Assembly: GCA_018064985.1 (NCBI GenBank)
Contig: JAGHUE010000105.1
Coordinates: 1-34,740 of the forward strand
DNA from: Candidatus Colicola faecequi
GTDB lineage: Bacteria > Bacteroidota > Bacteroidia > Bacteroidales > Paludibacteraceae
Length of the DNA stretch: 34,740 nt
Direction of reading: 5' to 3'
The notes beneath the pieces were generated by a model. The model made no database searches. It saw nothing but the letters and a program-made list of their open reading frames with translations, and had not been told where the DNA came from. Made by a program: the position numbers and the translations under genes. Below, one piece after another: positions 7,963 to 17,268 of the stretch. Every line of letters begins with the position of its first letter. The stretch's first letter is position 1.

Positions 7963-10900
7963 ATGAATCCGCATTTTATTGAATCGACAGTCAACCGCAA
8001 GGGTGAGGTAAGAGCATGGAGCGAAAGCGTGATGATTCCTACTTACCCGATCGGCAAAGAAGAGAAGAATCCGATCTTCCTCGAAAAACGTGTATATCAG
8101 GGCAGTAGCGGCTCCGTGTATCCTTATCCGGTAGTAGAGAAGATCTACGATGAGAAGGAAGAGCACATGTACAATGCCTTCTTCCTGGAGAACTACTATG
8201 TGAAGATTATGATTCTTCCGGAACTCGGCGGCCGCGTACAGATGGCATACGACAAGATCCACAAGAGACATTTCGTATATTTCAACGAAGTGGTGAAGCC
8301 CGCATTGGTAGGTCTTACCGGTCCGTGGATCAGCGGTGGCATTGAGTTCAACTGGCCGCAGCACCACCGTCCTTCCACGTTCCTCCCGGTAGACGCCAAG
8401 ATCGAAGAGAATGCCGACGGCAGCATGACCGTATGGTGCAGCGAAGTAGAGCGTATGTGCCGCACGAAGGGTGCGCAGGGCTTTACTTTGTATCCCGATA
8501 AGGCTTACCTGGCAATCAAGGTGCGCCTCTACAACCGCACTCCGTTCCCGCAGACGTTCCTCTGGTGGGCCAACCCGGCAGTAGTGGTGCACGATCATTA
8601 CTACTCGGTATTCCCGCCTGACGTAAATGCGGTATTCGATCACGGCAAGCGTGACGTGACCGAATTCCCGATCTCGCACGGCGTATACTACAAGCACAAC
8701 TATGCTCCCGGTACGGATATTTCCCGCTATAAGAATATTCCGGTTCCGACTTCTTATATGGCCGTACTCTCCAAGTTCGACTTCGTGGGCGGCTATGAGG
8801 AGAACGTACAGGGCGGCTTGCTCCACGTGGCCAACCACCACGTATCGCCGGGCAAGAAGCAGTGGACCTGGGGCAACTGCGACTTCGGCCAGGCCTGGGA
8901 TCGCAACCTTACCGACCACAACGGTCCGTATATCGAGCTTATGACCGGTATGTATTGCGACAACCAGCCCGACTTCAGCTGGCTCCAGCCGTATGAAGAG
9001 AAATCGTGGACGCAGTATTTCATGCCGTACAGCCAGGTGGGCTACGTACGCAATGCCAGCAAGGACGTGCTCCTCGGCTTCGAGGTAGCCGACGGCAAGG
9101 CTGTGCTGAAAGTATATGCTACGGGCGAGCAGGAACTGAAAATGGTAGTGGCAGATGCCGAGCAGAAGCTCCTTATCGAGGAGACCGCTCTCGTATCGCC
9201 TGAAGCCGTATTCGAGAAGGCAGTAGCCGTAAGCGATTTGGTGGCGGACCACTATACCGTATTGATTTTCGATTTGAAGGGCAAGTGCCTTCTCACGTAT
9301 CAGCCGCATACGAAGACCGACCGCGCTGTTCCCGATCCGGCAAAGCCGGCAAAAGAGCCGAAGGACGTGGTATCGTGCGAGCAGCTGTATCTTACCGGCT
9401 TGCATCTTGAGCAATATCGCCATGCAACATACAGCCCGATCGACTACTATATGGAAGCCCTCCGCCGTGAGCCGGGCGACATCCGCTGCAACAACGCAAT
9501 GGGTCTGCTCCTTCTCCGCAAGGGCCAGTTCGTGGAGGCTGAGAAATACCTCCGCAAGGCAATCGAAACGCTTACCGAGCGCAACCCGAACCCGTATGAC
9601 GGCGAGCCGTATTACAACTTGGGTGTTTGCCTGAAGTGGCAGGGCCGCTTCGACGAAGCATACGACGCATTCTTCAAGTCGACCTGGAATGCCGCATGGC
9701 AGGATCCTGCTTATCTGGCAGCCGCTCAGATCGACGTAATGCGCGGAGATTACGAGATGGCTCTCGACAACGTAGAACGCTCGCTCTGCAAGAACTGGCA
9801 CAGCCTCAAGGCCCGCCAGCTCAAGGCTTCCGTGCTCCGCAAGATGGGCAAGAAGGAAGAGGCGCTCGCATATATCGAAGAGTCGCTCAAGATCGATTCG
9901 TTCAACGTAGGTTGCCTCTGGGAGAAGTATCTCCTTACGGGCGACGAGACCATCATTGCCGAAATGAACGGCATGATGCGCGGTACGGCTCACGATTATA
10001 TCGAATATGCACTCGACTTTGCGGCTTGCGGCCTCTATGAGGAAGCTGCCGGTCTGATCAACCTCTATGTAGGCAAAGCCAAAGTTTGCTATCCGACTGC
10101 AGCTTACGCACTCGGCTATTTCGCAGCTATGGAGGGCAAGACCGAAGAGGCAATCGAGCTCTTCCGGAAAGCAGAAACATGCTGCCCGGACTACTGCTTC
10201 CCGAACCGTCCGGAAGAAGTGATCATCTTCCAGACCGCTATCGCCATGAATCCGGAAGGCGCAAAGGCTTACTATTACCTGGGCAACTTCTGGTACTCGA
10301 AGCAGCAGTATGACTGCGCAGTAACCGTTTGGGAGAAATCTGCCGCTCTGGATGAGACTTTCCCGACCGTACTCCGCAACCTCGCGCTCGCTTACTACAA
10401 CAAGCAGAACGACAAGCAGAAAGCTCTCGAGATGATGGAGAAAGCGTTTGCGCTCGACCAGACGGATTCCCGTATCTTCATGGAGCTCGACCAGCTCTAC
10501 AAGAAGATGGGCTTCGCACATGCCGACCGTCTCGCCAATATGGAGAAACATGCCGCCCTCGTAGAGGAACGCGACGACATGTGCGTAGAACGCGCTCAGC
10601 TCCTCAACCAGCTCGGCCGCTATGAAGAGGCCAAGCAGATGATTGCTGCCCGCAAGTTCCATCCGTGGGAGGGTGGTGAAGGCAAGGTGACCGGCCAGTA
10701 TACGCTCTGCCGCAGAGAGCTCGCAAAGCAGGCTATCAAGGCCTCTGAATGGGAGAAGGCATGGGCTCTTCTGGCAGAAACCGACACCTATCCGCACAAC
10801 CTCGGAGAAGGCAAACTTTCTACGCTTGAAGAGAACGATCTTTGCTACTATAAAGGATTGGTACTCAAGGCAATGGGTAAGCAGGCCGAGGCTGAAGCGA

Positions 10901-11289
10901 TGTTCGTGAAAGCTACGGCCGGCGACAGCGAACCTCACCAGGCATTCTACTACAACGACAGCCAGCCGGACAAGATTTTCTACCAGGCTCTCGCTTGGAA
11001 AGAGCTCGGCGACGAGAAGAAGGCTGAGGCGCTCTTCCGCCGACTGATCGAGCACGGCGACGAGCATATGGCTGACCAGTGCAAGATCGATTATTTTGCC
11101 GTTTCGCTTCCGGAACTCGCTATTTGGGACGACGATCTGAACGTACGCAACCGCATCCATTGCCACTTTGTGAAGGCATTGGGCTATATGGGCCTTGGCG
11201 ACAAGGAGCATGCGGCTGAAGAGTTCAAGAGCGTTCGCGAGCTTGATATCAATCATCAGCAGGCACAGATACTTGCAATGGATTTATAA
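7963..11289 (+). CDS. DUF5107 domain-containing tetratricopeptide repeat protein
   Basis: N-terminal half resembles DUF5107 ('PELGGRVQMAYDK', 'GPWISGGIEFNWPQHHRPSTF'); C-terminal half has many TPR-like helices. Confidence 0.85.
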   Translation: MNPHFIESTVNRKGEVRAWSESVMIPTYPIGKEEKNPIFLEKRVYQGSSGSVYPYPVVEKIYDEKEEHMYNAFFLENYYVKIMILPELGGRVQMAYDKIHKRHFVYFNEVVKPALVGLTGPWISGGIEFNWPQHHRPSTFLPVDAKIEENADGSMTVWCSEVERMCRTKGAQGFTLYPDKAYLAIKVRLYNRTPFPQTFLWWANPAVVVHDHYYSVFPPDVNAVFDHGKRDVTEFPISHGVYYKHNYAPGTDISRYKNIPVPTSYMAVLSKFDFVGGYEENVQGGLLHVANHHVSPGKKQWTWGNCDFGQAWDRNLTDHNGPYIELMTGMYCDNQPDFSWLQPYEEKSWTQYFMPYSQVGYVRNASKDVLLGFEVADGKAVLKVYATGEQELKMVVADAEQKLLIEETALVSPEAVFEKAVAVSDLVADHYTVLIFDLKGKCLLTYQPHTKTDRAVPDPAKPAKEPKDVVSCEQLYLTGLHLEQYRHATYSPIDYYMEALRREPGDIRCNNAMGLLLLRKGQFVEAEKYLRKAIETLTERNPNPYDGEPYYNLGVCLKWQGRFDEAYDAFFKSTWNAAWQDPAYLAAAQIDVMRGDYEMALDNVERSLCKNWHSLKARQLKASVLRKMGKKEEALAYIEESLKIDSFNVGCLWEKYLLTGDETIIAEMNGMMRGTAHDYIEYALDFAACGLYEEAAGLINLYVGKAKVCYPTAAYALGYFAAMEGKTEEAIELFRKAETCCPDYCFPNRPEEVIIFQTAIAMNPEGAKAYYYLGNFWYSKQQYDCAVTVWEKSAALDETFPTVLRNLALAYYNKQNDKQKALEMMEKAFALDQTDSRIFMELDQLYKKMGFAHADRLANMEKHAALVEERDDMCVERAQLLNQLGRYEEAKQMIAARKFHPWEGGEGKVTGQYTLCRRELAKQAIKASEWEKAWALLAETDTYPHNLGEGKLSTLEENDLCYYKGLVLKAMGKQAEAEAMFVKATAGDSEPHQAFYYNDSQPDKIFYQALAWKELGDEKKAEALFRRLIEHGDEHMADQCKIDYFAVSLPELAIWDDDLNVRNRIHCHFVKALGYMGLGDKEHAAEEFKSVRELDINHQQAQILAMDL

Positions 11290-11308
11290 TCAAACAGATA
11301 CGTATTAT

Positions 11309-12199
11309 ATGCCTTTCAGAATAGCAAGCGGTTTTGCCGGCTCACGCGCCATTGTTCTTCCTCGTTCGGTAGTGGACGAGGAGGAGCGTGACGCCATATG
11401 CAAGGAGCTTTATGTGACCGATATAGGATACTATCCTCAGGCAAAATTCCATTATATGCAACGCCCGGTCGGAATTGACCAATACGTACTGCTGTATTGT
11501 ACGGCAGGCGAAGGCTGGGTAGAAGTAAAGGGCCGGAAGTTCACGCTTCAGGGCAATCAGGTAGTGGTGATCCCGGCAGGTGCTTCCCACTCGTACGGCA
11601 GTTCGGACGAATCGCCTTGGACGATCTATTGGATTCATTTCAAAGGAGATAAGGCGCCGATCTATGCGGAAAATTTCTATGAGCCATTTGCGATTCGCGT
11701 GGCGAAAAACTCGCGCATAGAAGACCGGCTTAACCTCTTTGAGGAACTCTACCGGACGCTCGAATTGGGCTACAATCTGGACAACTTGCGCTATGCGGCC
11801 AGCTGTCTGCACTATTCCATGGGATCATTGGCTTATGTGGCAAGATTCCGCGACGCCAAAGAGGATTTCTTCGAGGGCGGCGATGTGGTAGCACACAGCA
11901 TTCATTTCATGAAGGAGAATCTGAACCGCGGGTTGACGCTCGACGAGATAGCCGGCTACGTGAACTATTCTTCGTCGCATTTCTCGATGCTGTTCCGCCA
12001 GCAGACGGGTACTTCTCCGATGAACTATTTTGCCCGGCTGAAGGTGCAGAAAGCGTGCGAATACCTGGATATGACGGACATGAAAGTCAACCAGATTTGC
12101 CAGGTGCTCGGCATAGAAGACCAGTTTTATTTCTCGCGTCTGTTCGCCAAGTTCATGGGTGTAAGCCCAAAGACTTTCCGCAACCGAAACAAAGCATAA
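11309..12199 (+). CDS. AraC family transcriptional regulator with N-terminal cupin-like domain
   Basis: C-terminal AraC HTH 'GLTLDEIAGYVNYSSSHFSMLFRQQTGTSPMNYFARLKVQKACEYL...ISQ-like...QFYFSRLFAKFMGVSPKTFR'. ATG at 11309; the track start at 11195 lies inside the DUF5107 gene. Confidence 0.93.
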   Translation: MPFRIASGFAGSRAIVLPRSVVDEEERDAICKELYVTDIGYYPQAKFHYMQRPVGIDQYVLLYCTAGEGWVEVKGRKFTLQGNQVVVIPAGASHSYGSSDESPWTIYWIHFKGDKAPIYAENFYEPFAIRVAKNSRIEDRLNLFEELYRTLELGYNLDNLRYAASCLHYSMGSLAYVARFRDAKEDFFEGGDVVAHSIHFMKENLNRGLTLDEIAGYVNYSSSHFSMLFRQQTGTSPMNYFARLKVQKACEYLDMTDMKVNQICQVLGIEDQFYFSRLFAKFMGVSPKTFRNRNKA

Positions 12200-12236
12200 T
12201 CCATACAAATCATAAGATTTGACCAAGAGCGGAAGA

Positions 12237-12266
12237 TTGTCCATGTTAATCGTGGCTTTTGTCCAT
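12237..12266 (+). promoter_or_regulatory. Candidate AraC operator: direct repeat of TTGTCCAT with 22-bp period
   Basis: TTGTCCAT at 12237-12244 and 12259-12266, the second abutting the -33 element of the susC promoter. Confidence 0.5.
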
Positions 12267-12296
12267 TGTTCAATTGTAGAAATTGCAGTAATTTTG
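12266..12296 (+). promoter_or_regulatory. susC promoter (TTG-N20-TAATTTTG)
   Basis: TTG at 12266-12268 and TAATTTTG at 12289-12296. Confidence 0.7.
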
Positions 12297-12423
12297 CATC
12301 GGAATCAGTATACCCGGTAAACGGGTAAGGAACTTACGGAAAAGTCTACTCTACTTCTACTCTGAGTCTACTCAAATTCCGAAGCAAAAAGTAGTAAAAG
12401 AAACCAATTTTTAATAACTCACC

Positions 12424-15400
12424 ATGAAGAAGTATTTACTCTTTCTCATTACCATGTTGATGGTATCCTTCAGCGCCTTTGCTCAGGATATCACCGTCAA
12501 GGGTAAGGTTAGCGACGCAGGTACCGGCGAGGGATTGCCGGGTGTGAGCGTTGCCAACATGAAAAAATCAGTAGGTACCGTAACCGACATCGACGGTAAT
12601 TTCACGATCGTTGTGGCTAAGGGTACCGCACTCACGTTCTCTTTTGTGGGCTACGACAGCCAGACCCTCACGGTCCAGTCGGAGAAGTTCCTGAACGTTC
12701 GCATGAGCGAGCAGACTCAGGCTATCGACGAAGTGGTTGTAGTAGGTGCCGCAATGAAGAAGTCGGACTTGACCGGTTCGGTAGGCAGCATCAGCGCCGA
12801 CCAGCTGAAGGAAGTGCCGACCGCCAACTTGAACCAGGCTCTTCAGGGCAAGGTGCCGGGTGTATACATCGAGAGCAACCCGAGACCGGGTGCCAACTCG
12901 AGCATCAAGGTTCGCGGTAGCAACTCGATTTCTTACGGTACGGCTCCGCTTTACGTAATCGATAACATCATGATTGATGATACCGATATCTCTACCATCA
13001 ACCCGAACGATATCGCCAGCATCGAAGTGTTGAAGGACGCTTCCGCAACCGCTCTCTACGGTGCACGTGGTGCAAACGGCGTTGTCGTAATTACCACCAA
13101 GCGCGGCCAGAAGGGCAAGGGCAAGGTGACTTACGACGGTTGGGTAGGTTGGCAGACTTTCGCCAACAACGTACCGGTAATGGACGGCCCGCAGACGTTC
13201 GAATATCGTGTGGATGCTTACGCCAACACGTATATGGACAAGAACCCGACCGGCGACCGCCAGAAGTACATCGACCGTTACCTGCTCATCGACGGCAAGC
13301 GTATGGACCAGAACGTAGCATTCGCTGCGTGGGAAATGGACGCATACAAGGCTGGCCTCACCTACAACTGGGTGAATGAGATTACCCGTCCGGGCTTCCA
13401 GCACAACCATAACGTAACGTTCTCGGGCGCAAGCGACAAGGCCAGCTACTTCGTCAGCGGCGGCTATTCCGACCAGAAGGGCCAGATTACCGGTTCGGCT
13501 TACCATCGCTACAACGGCAAGGTAAACCTGGACTTCGAGGTAAACAAGTGGCTCAAGGTAGGTACGAACAACTCGCTCGCATATTCGGTTGAGAACCCGA
13601 TGGCCGACGACAACATGTATCTCGTAGCATTCCGTGCCGACCCGCTTTACTACATCAATGACGAAGAGCCGTATATGTGGGAAGGTAAGCTGGAGAGCCA
13701 GTCGTTCCACAACCCGATCAAGGCGATGAAGACCATCACCCGCGACGTGGACAAATTCCGCTATTTGACTTCAAACTACGTGGACATTCACCCGATCAAG
13801 GGCCTCGATATCCGTTCTACTTTCTCGCTCGACTTCGCTCAGCAGGAGAACGATTACTACTTCAACACCCACAGCACCACTTCTTACCAGAATGCGTATG
13901 ACGGCTATGCTCAGCAGTATCGCACGAAGTCGGTGAACTGGCAGTGGGATAACACGATCTCTTACAATGCCACCATCAAGGAGAAGCATCGTATCAGCGC
14001 GGTAGCCGGTATGGATATGTCGTACTACAGCAACAACTGGAACCAGATCAACGCTGTAGGTTTCGGCAATGACCTCTTCGGCTACAAGAACATTGGCGCT
14101 GCAACCAACAAGGAGCAGACCACCTGGAGCTCAGGTTGGACGAGCTACTCGCTGATGTCGGCATTCGTTCGCGCAAACTATATCTACGACTCGCGCTACT
14201 ACATCACCTTCACCGGTCGTGCCGACGGTTCTTCGAAGTTCGGCCCGACTCACAAGTGGGGCTTCTTCCCGTCGGTTGCAGCCAGCTGGAACATCACGGG
14301 TGAGGACTTCATGAAGGATCAGAATGCAGTAAGCAACCTCCGCCTCCGCGCAGGTTTCGGTTTGGTAGGTAACCAGAACATTCCGAACTACGGCTACAAC
14401 ACCATCTTCTCGACCGTTACCACGCTCGACAGCTTCGTATTCCTCAACAGCGGCTTCAACCGCGGCACCAACAGCGGTACGTACGGCAACCCGGATCTCC
14501 GCTGGGAGACTCAGAAGCAGACCAACGTAGGTATCGACCTCGGCTTCTGGCACGATCGCGTACAGATGAACATTGATTACTTCTACACCCGCAACGAAGA
14601 CCTTCTGATGCAGCGAAGCCTCGCAGGTACGTACGGCTATTCGTACATGCTCGACAACGTAGGTTGCCTCCAGAACCAGGGCTTCGAGATCAACTTCAAC
14701 CTCAATGCAGTACGCACGAAGGATTGGGAGTGGAACATCGGTTTCAACATTGCTACCGCACGCAACAAGATCATCTCGCTCTATGGCGATGCTGACTATA
14801 TCTACAACGTAAGCGGCAACTCTGTACAGCGTACGGGCAACTTGTTCGTAGGCGAATCGCTGAACAATATCTACGTTTATCAGTTCGACAAGATCGCTCA
14901 GGAAGAGGATATGGAGTACGTAGCTACCCTCGACCTCGGTGGCCGCAAGGTTCGCCCGGGTGATATTCTTCCGGTAGACCGCAACGGCGATAAGCTCATC
15001 GACGACAACGACCGCTACATCATCGGCAATACCGATCCGAAGTTCTACGGCGGTATTCATACCGACCTCTCCTGGAAGGGCATTTCGCTGCAGATTGTAG
15101 GTACTTACTCGGTAGGCGCTCGCCGCATCTCTTCGCTCTATGAGACGCTTATGCAGACCAACGGCTCGACTACCACTCATGCCGACAACCTCAACCGCTG
15201 GACTCCGGAGAACACCAACACCAATGTGGCTCGCGCATATTGGGGCTCGGACCGCTTCTCGCTCAGCTCTGTAGACCTCGGTATTCAGGACGCTTCGTTC
15301 CTCAAGATCTCGGCTCTTACCCTCGGCTATGATTTCCCGAGAAAATGGATGGAGAAGATCTACTTCAACAGCGCCCGCATCTACTTCACCGCCAACAACC

Positions 15401-15498
15401 CGTTCGTAGTGACCAAGTATAAGGGCTACGATCCGGAGTCGGGCGACTACTATCCTTCTTCCCGCATGTATGTAGTTGGTCTCAACTTGAGCCTCTAA
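12424..15498 (+). CDS. susC-like: SusC/RagA family TonB-linked outer membrane protein
   Basis: Carboxypeptidase-like N-domain 'GKVSDAGTGEGLPGVSV...GTVTDIDGNF', plug motifs 'LQGKVPGVYI', 'IKVRGSNSI', 'IEVLKDASATALYGARGANGVVVITTK'; long beta-barrel region. Confidence 0.97.
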   Translation: MKKYLLFLITMLMVSFSAFAQDITVKGKVSDAGTGEGLPGVSVANMKKSVGTVTDIDGNFTIVVAKGTALTFSFVGYDSQTLTVQSEKFLNVRMSEQTQAIDEVVVVGAAMKKSDLTGSVGSISADQLKEVPTANLNQALQGKVPGVYIESNPRPGANSSIKVRGSNSISYGTAPLYVIDNIMIDDTDISTINPNDIASIEVLKDASATALYGARGANGVVVITTKRGQKGKGKVTYDGWVGWQTFANNVPVMDGPQTFEYRVDAYANTYMDKNPTGDRQKYIDRYLLIDGKRMDQNVAFAAWEMDAYKAGLTYNWVNEITRPGFQHNHNVTFSGASDKASYFVSGGYSDQKGQITGSAYHRYNGKVNLDFEVNKWLKVGTNNSLAYSVENPMADDNMYLVAFRADPLYYINDEEPYMWEGKLESQSFHNPIKAMKTITRDVDKFRYLTSNYVDIHPIKGLDIRSTFSLDFAQQENDYYFNTHSTTSYQNAYDGYAQQYRTKSVNWQWDNTISYNATIKEKHRISAVAGMDMSYYSNNWNQINAVGFGNDLFGYKNIGAATNKEQTTWSSGWTSYSLMSAFVRANYIYDSRYYITFTGRADGSSKFGPTHKWGFFPSVAASWNITGEDFMKDQNAVSNLRLRAGFGLVGNQNIPNYGYNTIFSTVTTLDSFVFLNSGFNRGTNSGTYGNPDLRWETQKQTNVGIDLGFWHDRVQMNIDYFYTRNEDLLMQRSLAGTYGYSYMLDNVGCLQNQGFEINFNLNAVRTKDWEWNIGFNIATARNKIISLYGDADYIYNVSGNSVQRTGNLFVGESLNNIYVYQFDKIAQEEDMEYVATLDLGGRKVRPGDILPVDRNGDKLIDDNDRYIIGNTDPKFYGGIHTDLSWKGISLQIVGTYSVGARRISSLYETLMQTNGSTTTHADNLNRWTPENTNTNVARAYWGSDRFSLSSVDLGIQDASFLKISALTLGYDFPRKWMEKIYFNSARIYFTANNPFVVTKYKGYDPESGDYYPSSRMYVVGLNLSL

Positions 15499-15545
15499 AC
15501 TGCAAGCCTGCATAAATTCGAATACTCCTTTAAATATATTTAGAT

Positions 15546-17141
15546 ATGAATAAGTATATTCTCAAAGCAGCAAGTGCGCTTCTCCTCATGGGCTCTATGC
15601 TTACGATGAACAGCTGCTCCGATTTCCTCTCTCAGGAGCCGCAGACCGCACTCAGCACCGAACAGGTGTTTGCTGATCTGGATAACGTTCAGCCATTCCT
15701 CAATGGCGTATATTATGCATTCCGTCGTACCCGCTATGAGCGTACCGGTTTGTATTGCTTCCTCGGCTTGGATGAAACCCGTCAGGGCGACTACCAGGTA
15801 TGGACTGAAGCTCCTCAGGCAAGTCTTGACTACTATAACGGCCTTTTCAACCGTGAGAACGTTTGTGTGGCTGCATTCTGGAACGTACGTTGGCCGGTAA
15901 TCATCCGTGCCAGCCAGGCTATCGATGCGCTTGAGCGCATGGAAGTGGACTCAGCTGACGTAGAGCGCGTTTCCAACTACATCGGTCAGGCTAAGTTCTA
16001 CCGTGGCGCCATGCTCTTCGAGATGACCCAGTATTGGGGCGCTCTTCCGATTCCGTCGGTAAAGAACGGTGCAATTGAACTCGCCGGCCGCAAGACTCTT
16101 ACTGAGACTTACGACTACGTGATTTCCGACCTGGAAGATGCAATGAAGCGTCTGCCCGCCGAAAAGCAGGCTGACCTCCGCATCCCGACCAAGTGGGCTG
16201 CTCAGGGTGTGCTTGGCCGCCTCTACATGTCGGCTTGGGAAGATGCTTCGCTCGCAGGTGTATCCGGCAAGCGTGATTACAAGAAGGCACATGAGCTCCT
16301 CTCTGATATTATCGACAACGGTCCGTTCCGCCTGATGCCGGATTATGCCGACCTCTGGAACCCGGAAAAGTCTTGCGAGCAGGAGGCTATCTACTCGCTC
16401 TATTGGGGCACTATCAGCATGGACTGCAGCGGTTTGCAGTGGCACATCGGCAGCCGTGCAGCTACCTCTCCTTCGACTTGCTACTTCGGCGGCTACGACC
16501 TGGTGCTCACCAGTGCATGGTCGTACAGCAAGGCATCTGAGACCATCGACGGTGGCCAGGGCCTTTGGGAGAACGGCGACCTCCGCTTCGAGGAGTCGAT
16601 CCGCACGAACTACGTATACAATGGCGTGAAGTGCACGGAAGTAACCGGCTTCGGCGACGATCAGCTTGGCCCGCACTACAAGAAATACGAGGATATCCGC
16701 ACGGACGGTGTAGAATCGTTCTGGAACGCCAGCAAGACCACCTATTACCTCCGTCTGGCAGACGTGATGCTTCTGGATGCAGAATGCTTGGCAATGCTGG
16801 GTGATCAGGGTGCGGCTTGCGATCTTATCAACCAGGTGCGCGACCGCGGCTTCGGTGGTGCTCAGCCGGCAGAACTCCGCTGGTCGGCAGGTGCTTCGCA
16901 GGAAGAATTCATCGACAAGCTGTTCGACGAGCGTACTCGCGAGCTCAGCTGCGAAGGTTGGCGCCGAATCGACCTCATCCGTGCCGGTCTGTACCAGAAG
17001 CGCGTAATGCGTCACAACAAGTGGGCTAAGGAAACGGGCTACCTCGAAAACGATAACCACTTCCTCCTCTATCCGATTCCTGATACGGAGATCAAGACCA
17101 ATCCGAATCTTACCGAAGCAGACCAGAACCCGGGTTACTAA
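15546..17141 (+). CDS. susD-like: RagB/SusD family nutrient-binding outer membrane lipoprotein
   Basis: Lipoprotein signal 'LLMGSMLTMNSC', 'DFLSQEPQTALSTEQVF', C-terminal 'FDERTRELSCEGWRRIDLIRAG'; directly downstream of SusC. Confidence 0.96.
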   Translation: MNKYILKAASALLLMGSMLTMNSCSDFLSQEPQTALSTEQVFADLDNVQPFLNGVYYAFRRTRYERTGLYCFLGLDETRQGDYQVWTEAPQASLDYYNGLFNRENVCVAAFWNVRWPVIIRASQAIDALERMEVDSADVERVSNYIGQAKFYRGAMLFEMTQYWGALPIPSVKNGAIELAGRKTLTETYDYVISDLEDAMKRLPAEKQADLRIPTKWAAQGVLGRLYMSAWEDASLAGVSGKRDYKKAHELLSDIIDNGPFRLMPDYADLWNPEKSCEQEAIYSLYWGTISMDCSGLQWHIGSRAATSPSTCYFGGYDLVLTSAWSYSKASETIDGGQGLWENGDLRFEESIRTNYVYNGVKCTEVTGFGDDQLGPHYKKYEDIRTDGVESFWNASKTTYYLRLADVMLLDAECLAMLGDQGAACDLINQVRDRGFGGAQPAELRWSAGASQEEFIDKLFDERTRELSCEGWRRIDLIRAGLYQKRVMRHNKWAKETGYLENDNHFLLYPIPDTEIKTNPNLTEADQNPGY

Positions 17142-17163
17142 TCCGGGTTCGGGCCTGCCCGTA

Positions 17164-17200
17164 AGGGGCGTTCTAAAAATTCCCCGTTAACAGGTTCAAC
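17164..17200 (+). repeat. Partial (left-end) copy of the ~203-bp intergenic repeat
   Basis: AGGGGCGTTCTAAAAATTCCCCGTTAACAGGTTCAA aligns with the left ends at 24352 and 25957. Confidence 0.75.
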
Positions 17201-17268
17201 TTGGGAATCTCCTAACACGAAAATAAAACAAAACAAATAACTTTCTTATTAACTTAATCAAACAAATC

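Noticed and set aside
7957-11256. 1099-aa minus-strand ORF
   Set aside because: Antisense shadow of the DUF5107-TPR gene; no recognisable domain.
14131-15513. 460-aa minus-strand ORF and similar long antisense frames (12568-13710, 17254-18357, 22366-23808)
   Set aside because: All lie opposite well-supported genes and have shadow-ORF composition.
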